From: Terfezia claveryi
Taxonomy: Eukaryota; Ascomycota; Pezizomycetes; Pezizales; Pezizaceae
Length of the DNA: 64,000 bases
Reading direction: 5' to 3'
Assembly (NCBI GenBank): GCA_015179025.1
Contig: WHUX01000140.1
Location: forward strand, 1-64,000
Under the pieces are notes generated by a model. It did not search any database, had not been told where the DNA came from, and saw only the letters and a list, made by a program, of their open reading frames with translations. This document shows, in pieces, positions 1-12,600 of this stretch; the stretch's first letter is position 1; each line of letters opens with the position of its first letter. Made by a program: the position numbers and the translations under genes.

Positions 1-361
1 AGGTGGTGCGCTGTACAAAAGGGGTCATGTGGCCATAGTAATGAGTCATACGCCTTAAATGATGGTCATGTGGCCATAGTAATGAGTCACACGCCATAAA
101 CGATAGTCATGTGGCCATAGTAGTGACTCACACGCCTTTAAACAGAGGTCACGCGGCTATAATAAGGGTGTCTTCATATGGTAAGTGCCATGGAACTTCC
201 CATGGCAAATTCCGCGTGCTATGGACGCTTATAAAGCAATAGGAGGTGGTAGAAGGCTAGTCCTTCAACCGAGAGCTTAGTTACATAACATAGTAGTAAT
301 ATAGGAAATACAAAAGTATATAATCAATTATATAAGCAATGAAACAACGTTCTCCATTACA
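1..361 (-). repeat. Partial LTR, same family as the LTR at 37651-38325
   Basis: The segment matches 38007-38325 almost base for base, apart from one extra copy of a tandem unit and scattered substitutions. Its right edge ends CCATTACA, which on the minus strand is the TGTAATGG start of the LTR. The left part lies outside the window. No polypurine tract follows the right edge, so I read this as a solo LTR or an end of another copy on the minus strand, not as the missing partner of the 32-38 kb element. That last point is an inference. Confidence 0.8.
24..172. repeat. Minisatellite inside the LTR (about 42-bp unit)
   Basis: Units begin GGTCATGTGGCCATAGTA and end near CACACGCCTTAAACGAT. There are about 3.6 copies here, against about 2.6 in the equivalent stretch of the LTR at 38.0-38.13 kb. 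The copy number therefore varies between LTRs of one family. Confidence 0.8.
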
Positions 362-1330
362 TATAAGAAGTAAACTTATATTTCTACTTCGTTAGTTGAA
401 GCTAAATACATTTTGCTATCTTTAGTAGCTAAACAGTAACTATAGTTTTGCAAAAGCTCTAAGAAAACTTAGATTTTCCCTCTGTTTTTGCTCTCATAAG
501 TACAGATAGAAATGGAGTAGTAGGTCTGACTCACCACTTTCATATAAACGATTGTAGAGAAGATATTAATAGTACTTACTATTATATGATTTTGTTAAAA
601 TTAATAATATTGTAGTCTTATATATACTAGGCTCATATAATCTAGTAGATATATGTACTAAAATAATATCTGGATTAAAAGTTCTTCTTACTACAAGAAG
701 ATATTTTAGAAACTAAATGATTCATAACAATACTCTTTTCCTATATATGAAAATCTTTTTTCCCACAGGGTTTTTTTTTTATATATAGGTTTTTAATGAG
801 ATTGCTGAATTATTTACTGACCATTTATGCTATGATTAATAAGAAGGAGTATTAAAAAATGCGTTTGAATGCTCTCTTTTATACTACAAATTACATACAT
901 ATATAATATTTATTTCTAATTATATTCTACTACATATCAAATCATATGCTTGATACTTATATAGATTAAGTATTTTCATATGCTTTTCATATGCATAAAT
1001 CTATTATTAGTTAAGTTATTCATACTGCAATAACTCTATTTTAGCTCTATTTCATATGCTTACAATACATATCAAACTATATTCTAAATTATACTTTTGT
1101 TAAACTTTATTATTATAAACTCAAATATATTGAGTATATTATAATCATGTTAAATGTATTTAGCATGCTCTGACTTATGCTATGGCTTACTAGAATCATG
1201 TATATATAGGAGGGGAATTCCCTCCCTTTAGAGATCATTAGTTTATATAGCTCACACATCAATCTCATTCACTTATATATTCTACTATATATTCTCCTAT
1301 ATATTCTACATTTCTAGTGCATGCTCTATA
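362..1330. other. AT-rich decayed sequence, no gene seen
   Basis: The stretch is strongly AT-rich with runs of TATATA and very few CpG sites. This fits old repeat DNA after C-to-T decay, but I could not identify a parent element or any coding signal. Confidence 0.5.
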
Positions 1331-3363
1331 GTATTCTCTTCAAGATCCACAACGTCCTCTACATTCACCAGAATGTCCTCTACCAGCCTATTAGATCCAT
1401 TCCCAAGTTTCTCCTTTATTGGATACTTGGTTGAATTAAATATTCTTATTTTTTTGGCTTAGTCACCATACATATTCTTGTAACAAGAGAAGCCCTTGCC
1501 ATATTTGGATGTTTATCGATAAGAAATAAACTGGTCTGGGAAATAAACGTACAAGGTGAATCTATAGTAACAAACTAGGCACAACACTTTTTACTATTTA
1601 CTCGACAAGCTCAAATGCCTAATTCTCATGGATCTCTACATGTTCGCAACAAGGCAATAATAAGGATGGTCAAAGAATGAGCGATAAGCTATCCCAACGT
1701 ATGCTGCAGAAAACCCGAGGACTACCTGGCGCTATATTAAACACTGGTTTGAAGCACAAAACCCCAATAAGGAGCTTACATACTCTTAAATTAGTTAAAT
1801 CCTCAATCTCAAAAGTCCTCGAGGGCCCTCATGTAGATCCAGGAGATGGAACGCAGGCGGCAGCATGTCCAACACAGGATAACTGATTTTTTTGGGTCCT
1901 TCCGAAGCATCCTCCTCCTTTTCCTGATGTCTCTCTGTTATTTGTATGCATGTTTACTATTTATGGTGTCCTTCCGCAGGCTTTCTTACCTAGTAATAAA
2001 TTTCTCTAGCTATAAACATATATTGGTTATAAACATATTTCCCCCATCCCGACGATATGCTTCTAACGAGAATCGTCTGTAATAGAGCAAATATCGATTT
2101 GCGGGGTTGGTATCCATAGAGTGGTTTGCATACATACTCTAACAATACTTCGGGCGGTATTTTCTACCTTTAAGCTGCAATTTTGTGGGTACGTTAGTCT
2201 CAATCTCTACCTCCTGTGTTTCTAGGCCTAGACTTCCTATATATGCCATATTTTAGCCTATGTACTCTGGACATACATACTACTTATGCTTACCTGGAGT
2301 GCATATACAGACCCTTCTGCGACCGTATATTATTAATAAGATTAAAAAAATGCACCTACAGCTCCTAGACCAAATTCTTCGCAATCCTTGGCCATCGTGT
2401 GAAAAATGTTAAAAATCTAGTTTCCCGGATGCCCTTACCAGAAAAATTTAGATTCAAGAGAAGAGTATGTAGTCTGGTTTTTCAGTTTTGCCGCCAGGGC
2501 AAATTTTTGGAAAGTCAGATACAAGCATTTCCAAAAACGCAAAAAGCATGCAGCGCTAAATTGTATGGGGAATAGTGTGTTTTCCCAACGTCTGATTTCC
2601 TTTGGACTCCAAGAAAAACCAGAATAACTGGAAGGCCTGCAACCAGAAAAAGTGGCCCCACTATCCTAAGGCCAATACAATAATGCAGATGTTTACGGAG
2701 GGCACTTTTGCTTTGATTACAGGGTATTGCAAAGGCTTTTGTCTACGACTCTAAGATCTAGGACCCATCTTTAAAAATGCATCGGTAGTTAGGAATGCAG
2801 CATGCATGCAGGTTTTCTTCACACTGGCTTCATACTGGCCCTAACCACATAATTTGTCAGTGGTTGGTTCGCAAGAAATGCGCTTAGAGCGGATCCAAGT
2901 TCAACTGTACGCGACTTGGCGCTGGTTTGTCTGCACGTCGCTATTTTTATATAAGGAAGACAAGTGCAGTGAATTTGCTATCAAAAATCCGCCTACTGCA
3001 ATATGATATTCCTGCAGGGGCGCTGTCTTGCTTGTTAAAGGCATGCTGGCAAGTTACCAAAAATGAAGAAGTTGCTGGTCAGGCTATCAATGCAAAAAAA
3101 AATAGGAGAACATCCTGAATGATTTACGATTCCCTTGCCATTACAATTGCCATGCTTCAAAATACACCACTCATTGAACCAATATTACACCAGCCCTAGT
3201 CCTAACCTGTCCGACAACCAAACCAGAACTCGTCCGACAACCAACCAACCTTGTACACTCCACGTATATAATTGGGGATCATATCCGCTTCAGCTTGTAC
3301 TCTTACGTAGAGCCCCATATCCCAGCGGATTCCACAGTCCCCATAGAGCGTTGGAGTGCCAAC
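1331..3363. other. Intergenic sequence, nothing identified
   Basis: Base composition rises to a more balanced level than in the preceding block. Reading frames are short and have no recognisable motif. No RNA gene or clear repeat was seen. The rightmost part is the downstream flank of the first hydrophobin gene. Confidence 0.4.
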
Positions 3364-3772
3364 TTAAGAGCAATGGAATCCGTTTGCATTTGAGATGCCT
3401 GAAACGCCAGTAATCTTATTGGTGCAGCAGAACTGCTTCTGGTCAATGTTGCAGATGTTCACTGTTCAATCCCGTCAACTTAGCAACTAGGGCGACATCT
3501 TTCCACAAAATCTGTTTGGGCGGGTTTAGGCAACTCGTACCTCCGATACAGTTCAGGGCGATGTTGATTGGGATGGTAATCGGACCAATAACGCCAGTAT
3601 TGTCAGTGTTGTTCACCTCGGTCTGCTGGTTCTGAATTTGCTGGCAGCAGCTAGCCTGCTGGTTTAGGCCGCACGCAAAGATGTCCCCGAATTGCCTAGG
3701 GACGATCTCGACTGGTGAGGCCGAGGTCAGGAAGAAGAAGGTGGCTGCGGTGATGAGAGTCCAGAACTGCAT
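3364..3772 (-). CDS. Hydrophobin-like secreted protein (copy 1), two exons
   Basis: Hydrophobins are small secreted amphipathic proteins that coat fungal surfaces. Exon 1 is 3541-3772 and exon 2 is 3364-3461. The 79-bp intron 3462-3540 starts GTACGAG and ends AACAG. The spliced protein is 109 residues: a signal peptide (about 1-19, MQFWTLITAATFFFLTSAS), then cysteines at 34, 42, 43, 75, 81, 89, 90 and 108. That is the C-CC-C-C-CC-C hydrophobin order with spacing 7, 31, 5, 7 and 17. The long CC-to-C4 gap resembles class I, but the five-residue C4-C5 gap is shorter than either classical class. Reading on through the intron would lose the last four cysteines, so the splice is well supported. The 15.3-kb gene has the same intron position and phase. 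Confidence 0.85.
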
Positions 3773-3891
3773 TTTGAAGGGGAATGGTCCGTTTGTGAGT
3801 GGACAATGGAAGGTAGAATTCTTTCTAGTAGGCAGAGGATTGCACTTGCGACTATGGTTGATAAAGTAGAATAGTAGAAGGGAAACGGGGT

Positions 3892-3899
3892 CCTTTATA
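3892..3899 (-). promoter_or_regulatory. TATA box of hydrophobin copy 1
   Basis: On the minus strand the sequence reads TATAAAGG, about 120 bp upstream of the ATG at 3772. The paralogue at 15.3 kb has a TATA box at a similar distance. Confidence 0.6.
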
Positions 3900-5027
3900 C
3901 TCCGAGTCCTGGCTTTTTGTCATACGCCGATCATCCTGATCTTTTTTGCGTAGCCCGCTTACTAACCGAGATCTCACTTTCGCGCGTTTGTCATTCTTTG
4001 GCTCCTTTCTGACCCATTCAGCGTAACTGCCTGTCTATGTGGACGCTTCGCGATTTTGGACTTCAGAATGAAGAACCTGCGCAGGCCACGTCCTAGGTTT
4101 CTTACCAAGAACGAAGATTCAATCTCGAAGCAGGGTACCTGGGTAACGGACTAGAGATTCCGTTTTGCACTCAATCTGGCATCGAGAAACAGAAATTATT
4201 TGGCGGCGAATTTCGAGTGCTTCCATTCACCTCGCTAGCCGTTTCTTGTTCTGGGCTAGATTCTTTCCTTCCACAAAGGCGACATGGTCACCCATGTCTA
4301 TGCATATGCACCAATATGACTCGCAAGAAGCGTTGTTGTGGGACATTTCCGCAGACAATTAGCTAGGGTTTCCACTTTGGACAAAAGTCTCACACCCGTC
4401 CCGCCAAGCCATGCACTTCCTTTCTTGGAGTTGTCTGCGTTTATCTAGCCCTCCAAATCTGGATCAAGTCTCAGGCACCTCTGCCCCTACTACGGGCTGA
4501 GGAAGCTAAGGCCAGTCGTGGCACCGTATAAATGGAAATTATGATCCCGTGCTCCAGTATATTATGACCCCTATATTAAGATAACAAATAATCACGAAAT
4601 TTGACCAACAGCACAGATTTCTGATGGTCAGGTATCGTTTTGAGGCTCCCGTCTCTAAATATAGACATGTTAATTTTCACTATAACAGGTGCGATCAGTC
4701 ACTCATCGTGCTGATCGTCCAAACACTACAAATGTTGGTGAATAACTGGTTGGCAGAACTAGTACCAAATGTGGGAGACACTGATACGAGGTTCTAGTAC
4801 CGTATTTGCTTATAATAGCTGTCAACAATTCTATTGACTGTTATATCGCACCTTTTTTCTTTTTTTTTTTTGAAGTAAGGGCTATGAAAGGGGTCGGTTC
4901 CTCTTATATCGCACATATATGGACAAAATACCCAGTCATAACAAATATTCCCCAGCATAAACTTTTTAGTTGGCTCTATAGTTATACTTATGCACAGTAC
5001 CGTCACAAGTCATTGGAATTCTCCCGT
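3900..5027. other. Intergenic sequence, nothing identified
   Basis: This is the upstream region of hydrophobin copy 1. Apart from a T-rich run near 4852-4872 and the TATA box just to its left, I see no motif, gene or repeat that I can support. Confidence 0.4.
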
Positions 5028-5258
5028 AGTTATTTTGTAGCGTAATTCCGATGTGAGCTGCATACGTAGAGTAGTCTGGTTGGCACAACTACTCGGTAGT
5101 AACCTCGAGTTGTTTAACCAGACTAAGACTAGAGTTGTTTCTGTTTAGCTAAAATAAGGAACTTCATTAGGTTACATACAAATCTATCTTGGCACACAAC
5201 CGGGTATGCAGCTAGTCTGGGTATGCAGCTCACATTGAAATTACGCTACAGAATAACT
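5028..5258. mobile_element. MITE with 38-bp terminal inverted repeats
   Basis: The ends 5028-5065 and 5221-5258 are reverse complements with three mismatches; shared core words are TGTAGCGTAATT and ATGTGAGCTGCATAC. The 231-bp interior is non-coding and holds inverted copies of TAGTCTGG. I could not identify a target duplication, so the superfamily is open. Confidence 0.65.
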
Positions 5259-7139
5259 CGAGTCTACGTAGATCATGCAATCAGTTTCGAACCAAGCAAT
5301 CCTTGCTGCATGCTTCACTTTCTGAATGGCACTATATATGGGCCGTATGCAAGGTTAAGTGACAAAAAATTTCGCACCCTGCATAAATTGCAATGTCCTT
5401 CAGCAATATAAAATTCTCCAATATCCAGCCAGGCCCCGCGTATTCAGTGGGAGAGGGTCATTTACTGAGCACAGTAGGTACATTCATACTTCTACAATCT
5501 GATTCACGAAGTTCTATAATTTATTTCTTGAATGCTTGCTATTACACTAGAGCAAAAACTAATATTAGCGGGCAATTCTTGACAGTTTGAGTCTCTCAGT
5601 TTCGAATTTCGGGACCATATTCCTTCAGTACCGTGTTATCCGCCTACCGAAATGGGATTACAGACGGGAATTCCTGTTATGAAAGTGATCAATAGAGGGG
5701 TATTACAGCGGGTCAAGTCTTTTTCGAACAAACAGGCGAACTTAGTACATAATTATACTAATTAGATGAAGGAACTCCAGGGAGAAGAAGGAGGGTCAGA
5801 AGAGTTGGAGTCAAGCTGAAAATTATGAGTAGTTTCAAAGCTGGCGGCTCTCGGAATCAGGACTGTTTGCACAATTGCGTTTTTTGCCTTTTGAGCTGAG
5901 TTTTCGTCGATCTATGGCTTCTGCTAAGCGTGCAGCAGATTGGATAGATATTGCCAAATTATTTTCTGACATGCATATCAAGTACTGAGATAAGGACATC
6001 CTCCTCGCCTCTGTTAACTTCTGCTGCTGTATTATGACTTCTTCTTTACTGCCTGGAAGCCCACGTACTCTATCTCCTAGAGTTCATAGTGATATACCGT
6101 GTACTGCTGCTGCCTTTCGAATGTTATATTCTGGTAATCCAGAACCATTGTCTTTCAACGCCTCTTACAATCGTTGCTCACGTTCCTCAGTTTCCTGGCT
6201 AACCCACACATCTTCAGCTTATAGGTTGCATATACTATTAAAAATCTTTCTTCATTTTCTTCTATTTACACCTTGTGCTCAGTTTAAGATACGTGTACAT
6301 GTCTTGAAATTTACGTTTTTTTCTCCCTTTGTTCGATTGTGACTGCCACGCTCATACGAGCCCACCTAGGTAAGCTGTCCCGTTGCACTGCCTGTCATAT
6401 TCTTCATCCTCCCCATACAGCTGTTGTACATACGGTTACGGGTATTTGTACGGAGTATGTAGCTATATCTCTTCTTTTGGATAGCCTTTGCCTCATATTG
6501 TCCACAACCCGATTTAAAATATTTACATGGCCCGTATCGAGCTTAAGTCGTATGTTCCACCCTTTCCCAATTAGGTTCAGGATTCGGCAATCAGGAGCAG
6601 GCGTACGTAGTGGGCTGCTACATGATTTGGTGGTCTATCAGACCACTACGGGTTGACCAAGAGGTTTTTGCTCTATAATAAGAAATCGGCTTGGAGGAAA
6701 GATTCAGTTGAAAATGACTGGGTCATGCCATGTGGAACAATATAGACCTCTAAGGAATGCTTTATCTGGGCGTGACGCATGAGAAACCGTCCTTCGCTTC
6801 GACATGCTTCGTCCGTTTCGGCCTCACATTTCTCGCTGGGATTTTCTCCATTTTGGAGTGACTGGCAATACGAGACACGTGACCTGTCTACGCTGGAGGG
6901 CCAATACCAACTGGTTTGCTATTACCCAGTCTTATCTGCATGCAGATTCTTATCCTGGTCACGACAAAGCGGCGGCAACTTGTAAGGCTTGGTGTGTTCA
7001 GGAGACTGTTACATACGCCCGGGCACGAGCCAGCTCGCGAGAATTACAAGAATGCATAGATAACTGCGCATGCTACATATCTGTGTAGGCCATGGACAAT
7101 AAGAAAGACGCAGAAATATGAAGGACGTATTACGGCTAT
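5259..7139. other. Intergenic sequence, no supported gene
   Basis: Several frames of about 100 codons are open, for example 6034-6342 and 6804-7088. They have no recognisable domain, no plausible intron pattern linking them and no signal peptide with a matching body. I see nothing else here. Confidence 0.35.
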
Positions 7140-7660
7140 AAACAGACATGGAAATAGGAAATTCAATTTCAACTCTCATCAACTACCTAAAGTCCGCAGC
7201 GAAATCGGACAATACATAGGACTGCAATAAGTAGTAACCGTGCAAATTGCGGGTTTCAACCATAGGGAGATACAGCAATGATTTCATTGATTCGTGCAGT
7301 TTCCTCCTCTTGTGATGGTAGGCGTGCTTGATACTGAGTGATTGTAGTTGTAAATGTTGCTGCTACTTCCCATAGCAATCATCCTGAACAGACTCCCGAC
7401 TAATAAATAGCCTAGGGCTGTAGACATAGTTGTAAATCGACAAGATCCAGGGCCAGAGAACTCCTAGAATGCCGATGGAGGTTGTACAGTATCATTGAGG
7501 TATAAAAATAACACAGAGGTGGGACTGCAACGTATATTGGAGATTCCCGCTCCTTGGATACCTTCCGTATTGCGTGGTTGCGACGACTTACGGGCTCGAG
7601 CAGGAAAGGTCGAGCCTGCTCGACTCGCGCCCATGCCTCGCACTGCCACATTTTCCTTTC
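7140..7660 (+). repeat. Dispersed segment, second copy at 28425-28900
   Basis: The two segments share many long blocks in the same orientation, for example CTAAAGTCCGCAGCGAAATC, ACAATACATAGGACTGCAAT and ACGGGCTCGAG (CCGGGCTCGAG in the other). The later copy is interrupted by a 64-bp LINE end. No open frame is conserved between them. This is probably an unidentified repeat. Confidence 0.6.
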
Positions 7661-9549
7661 ATGTCAATGTAGCCAGGACTGTTATCTAACCCAACTAGTT
7701 ATCATACAGCTGCGTAAGAAATCCCCACAGTCGGTCGGTCGGCCGGTCTGTTGGTTTTTGGTGATTCATTACTCGTGTTCAAGTTGATCTAGGTCGATCG
7801 GTCGGTTTGGTGTATACACAAAATGATCAACAAGGGCAAAAGACATGAGAGAATTCATGGGAGTCTTTGTAGGAGTTATTGAAGGACGTGGTTGTATTGA
7901 ATTGCTACTGTATTACATATTAAAAGTATGAAAATGGAGGATTTCGAGGTAATTGGGAGACATCTTCGGTGGTAACAGCAGACGGCGCATTAACAATAGA
8001 TTTTAGAGTCATTTGGTAGGGGTATCAAGCCCTCCACTAGGCGTGATTCGATATCGCAGGACGAACCAGGCGATATATTGTTTTAGGCCCATATGTAGGC
8101 ACTGATCTATGGAGAGAAGCCAGCTCACATGGTTAACCCCCAAAAATCAACCCACTACCAAATGGCTTCTCTTCTCCACTCCTCCATTACACTGAATAAC
8201 CCGCTCATTTGTGCATAAACACTCAACCCAGAGCCTGTATTATCTGTGCACTAAACCAGCTTCTCGTCAGAGTGAGGGACACACCATCCTCCCAATCCTC
8301 CCAATGACTGCTCGGCACGGCGCCGCCACAAGGTTCTCCAGGACCCAGTTGCCCCAATACCCCCTGCTTCAGATTGCAGAGATCGTTTCGGTTGAGCGCA
8401 CTTCCACCCATTCAACCTTCCAGCGTCTGGATTAAAAGAAGAAAAACCTAATTATTCTGGTGCAGTCCTATCGCGATCATGAATTTGAGGCACCTAGAAA
8501 CCTAGGTGGACTCCAGGAAAAGGCAAGTTAATCTGCTGTCCGATGCTAAATACAAAAACGTGACTACCAAAAAATAAGCCCCAAGCAGCAGAAACCACAC
8601 TAAAGATTGGAGAATAAGGTAATCTGGAGTGATCAGTGTTCTATTGAGAAAGGTGGTGGCCCTCACACAGAATTGGCGTTTAGGACGAAAGGTAAAGTTT
8701 GATCCAGATTGTGTATGAGGCAAAAAGAAAGGTAATCACCGTGTTAAATTATGGTCTTAAAAAGACAGGAAAGGCGGATCAGTTAACTTACCTTCGAATA
8801 TTGGAATAATAATTGCCATTCCCGAGTATCTCGAAAGGAGGCCAACATACCTATGGGAGATGCTTCGTGTACCGTCTCGAAGGGGCTTTCCCAACCAAGC
8901 CTCCTAAATGCTTGGAAAAGGCTCAAATTTACCTGGCTTGCAACTCTCCACATTCCGCACACTGACTGACTGAACTACGACGAACTCTGAGGTCATTAAC
9001 CATATCTTAATTGATGCACTCCTTTGATTATTGGGTGTGGATGAATCTATTTGGGTGCTAGTTAGGGAAGAGGCGGTTATTAGTGCAAAAGGGCGGTACC
9101 GCAAATAAGAGCCCTGGCTCACGGTGTAAGATACAGTTGAACACACTGCTAGTAAAGACCAGTGGAGTAAATAGCTTGAGGATAAGTGCAGAAGTGAAAG
9201 TTTTTATAGCAAGCAGAACGAGAGCAAAATATCTACTAGTTATGCTGAACTGGATGCTGTGGAGGAGAGGTGAAGTTTGACATCGCTATGCATGCAGCTG
9301 ATGCTGCCTAAGGTATAATTAATTATCAGTGCTTCTTGTTGCTCTGTACGTAGCGTGACAAGGCTCTTATACACCTCTCTTACTCTCTGTATCTAGCTTT
9401 CAGTTCTTGCTCTAATTTTCCTAGGGGTTTCCATTACGGTAAGTAGGCAGCAATTACAGAGTTACAATTAACCCCAATTAGGCGTGGTGCACGGAGATCT
9501 AGTTGGCATCGAACGCATCACTCGAGCTATTTCATTGTTCTTGCGCGCC
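7661..9549. other. Intergenic sequence, nothing identified
   Basis: A short GGTC-rich run lies near 7728-7812. Frames are short and overlapping on both strands. No gene, RNA or element ends are supported. Confidence 0.35.
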
Positions 9550-9669
9550 GGACCTGGCAGATTAACTTGCCTCGTCCTGAATCCACCCGGGTTTCTGGGT
9601 GGCTACTCATGGTCCCCTTACTGGGACCGAATAGGAGTAATGGGTTTATAAAAAAAAAAAAAAAAAAAA
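9550..9669 (+). mobile_element. LINE family A 3' end with poly(A)
   Basis: It carries the tail found throughout the window: CTGGCAGATTAACTTGCC, then AATCCACCCGGGTTTCTGGG, then a short GC-rich hairpin and GGAGTAAT, followed by about 19 A residues. Only the 3' end is present, as expected of a 5'-truncated LINE. TCGAACGC at about 9508 and TTGAACGC after the poly(A) may be a degraded target duplication. Confidence 0.8.
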
Positions 9670-12600
9670 TTGAACGCTTTCCGCCTGTAATCTTCCACGA
9701 GGATTATTGCCGTGCCTGGCGCTGCATCTTGGCATTTACCGGGAGTTCTTGGCACCTTGGCAGAGACATGCAATCCCTGTCGGTTGTCTCGGAAATTGTT
9801 ACCGGTATCAGCCAAATTCAGTCTGGTTGCCTAGCTTTATGCTACAATATAGCGCACTCAAATCGGATTTCTCAACTAATCAGTTATGGCATGCATTCCA
9901 TAATTCTTCATCTGTGGTCCATGTCTGCCTAATGACCCCGGAAAGGGACCTTCACCAGGTGATTTTGTCTCAGTTGCACGCACGCTCTAGGAAAATAGAT
10001 TGCCCCTTCATTAGGGCTGATATTCTATCAACGCCTATCGAATATGTCTGCAACTTCCCGTCATCATCGCCTTCACAAGTACATTCGTAATGTAATTTTG
10101 TAATAGAGCTAGACAACTTTCTTTGCAGCGCATTCTATATCAGACTTTGGAACATCGTCCGATCTCATTGGGTTCAGAGTCGGTCAATGTAAATGCATGG
10201 TTGGTACACAAATTAGTTGCTGCCACCTTGCGGTAAACGGTGATCATCATACTTTGTGAACTGTACGCAGTCCAGATCATAAGTATAAAATTGGGCTTGG
10301 CATGTTCGATCTTACATGGTCCAGATCGAGCATAGAGAGGAAACGAACGAAATGATAATGCCTTGCCATGTGAATATTGATTGGCTTTGGGTGGGACAAT
10401 TAGGCGGCAGATATACAAGTGTGTATCTCTGCCGATTTCCCGGTACATACTGTACCGATACCAAACAGCCTCCTACTTCACAGGTACTCTACCATGGGAT
10501 GCTTAATATCAATGCGGGACATGCGGGACATGCAAAACGCGATGGTTGGTCACACAGAAGTCTGAAATTAAAAAAAGCTTGTCAAAACTGCAGGTTTCAA
10601 CGGTAAGTCCCGTTTTACGCTGATCATTACCTGCATAAGCTTCTAGCAGACTCCTTTCTCCTCAAATATTTCTCCAGAACTCTCGGTCCAAGGAAGTTAT
10701 GTGTCTCTAGTTGTCTTAGCTTCAATATTTGGCCGTCTCTGCGGTGACTGAAAGTGAACAACATGCCGTAATAGGCAATATAACTCGGGAGATATCAACG
10801 ATCTTATATTTCTTTTTCTTAGCGAGGGGTAATTCTTTACTTGTATTCAAGCCATCTACTTGGCGGGTCAGCGCATTCCAGGAGTCGGATTATTCAACAA
10901 GTATCTACACGAGTGAACGAAACTTTCCTTCCCCCTACTCGATCTGCCCGGCATACCATAATGGTGATGCTGCAATGGCCTTCCTTCCCATGAGACAATC
11001 CCAATCACATCTCGTTTTGTTGAAAAGTCTATACATGCGGTACATCTCGAGCTCTGACTCAAAGACGAGGAACGCAATTTTCCCTGGTCAGCAACCATCC
11101 AATTGTTGTAATCTCCAGCCTTTTATTATTTACTTCCACCCATCATCCCGGCAAGTGTAGCTGCATGCACGACTAGTTCCTGACTGCTTTGTTTATGCTG
11201 CCTGAAACTGGTCCCCCTCAATGGGTGTCTCGGTTTTGTCATTTGGGTACCGGTTGTGAGGTTTGAGAAGTCCAAGATAGTGACGGCGAGTGTACTGCAG
11301 ATCGACCTAAGTTACATTTACGCTAGTTACATTCCTGAAGAAATCCAGAGCCTTGAACCGGGGCCTGCTTAGTTACTCATGTTGCCATCATACACGCGCA
11401 ATTGTACAGTAGTTGCAATCTGAGTACCTGAAATTGTGTTTACCAGAGCCAATGGTGGAGATACGACGCACATTTCCACCGAGATTTGGACATATCAGAC
11501 TCATTTCCTGCTGATTGCACCGGGGCTATGTCCCGTTTAGGAAATGGTGCCAGATCAAGTCCATCCCTGAACCTCTTTTGAGTTTCATTAACTCCTTGGT
11601 GGTCTATTATTTGCTGTCGTCAGGGGTAGTACTTTAGCTTGGTGACGTACCATTGGTGTTCCCGGTGGCAACGCTAAAATCGGGATACAACGGTTCCCGT
11701 GTCTGACATCCCGGTCGCTGCAACTGCCCGGATTGGAATTTTCTAACGTCGGTTACGTTGCAATTCCCTGGTGGATCCGGAGAGTACCGGTACATGCCGA
11801 TCACCACCGATACAATTGCCAGCAGGTCCCAACGAATGCATCCAGGTACAGTTAGGACCTACTTACATATATATTGCCTCACCCAAGCAAGCGCCAAGAC
11901 TAACCGATCGAGCATGTGGGTGAGCCACTTTAGCCCGTGGGATCTCGAAAACAGGAACCTTTTCCCATCATAAGAATCGCCCGATATAGGTTTATTCTGT
12001 ATGCACGTGTTAGGGACTAGTTGGGGTTCAGATTTTCAAGTATTATTTTTTTTTTCCCCCTTTTGAAATACTCTCATGTCCTAGGTGGACCATGAAGAGA
12101 AATACCACTATGTGACTGGGGTTTAGTAGTCGGGTGAACCATTTTTGTTCAACAGAGCACATCTAGGCTGCATATGGAATATTGAGAAGCATAACCTCTG
12201 CATACCATTGCATATTGTTTGTAGACCATAGGTTTTCGTGCTCCGACAAAGTTGGAGAAGCTCCCGCGTCCCAGTATCGTGCGTATGTAAATGTATTGCA
12301 GTTTGTGCGTGAGAAACATCGAATAGCGTAGACACCCGGTCCAAGGAGGATATACACCTAGAGACTGAAATTACGTGAGTATCGCCGAATTGAGGCAATG
12401 CATTTGGTGAAGCTTGAAAAGTTTGGGATCTTCCGGCTAGCCCAGCTAGTGGGAGTACATCATATCTCCTCAAAAAGGTCAATAGGTTGGTCATTGGATC
12501 CTTCGGCAAGTCCTAGCAATGGGCAACAGGCGGTGACCATCAATGGTTGGTCATCCCTAGCTCAACCCTGGTACTACAATTGGCACTCGCCAGGGTGTGC

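Noticed and set aside
10729..11160. 143-codon frame in the long intergenic region
   Set aside because: No domain, no signal peptide and no splice signals that extend it; frames of this length are expected by chance in balanced sequence.
12123..12509. 128-codon minus-strand frame
   Set aside because: It overlaps equally open plus-strand frames and has no recognisable motif.
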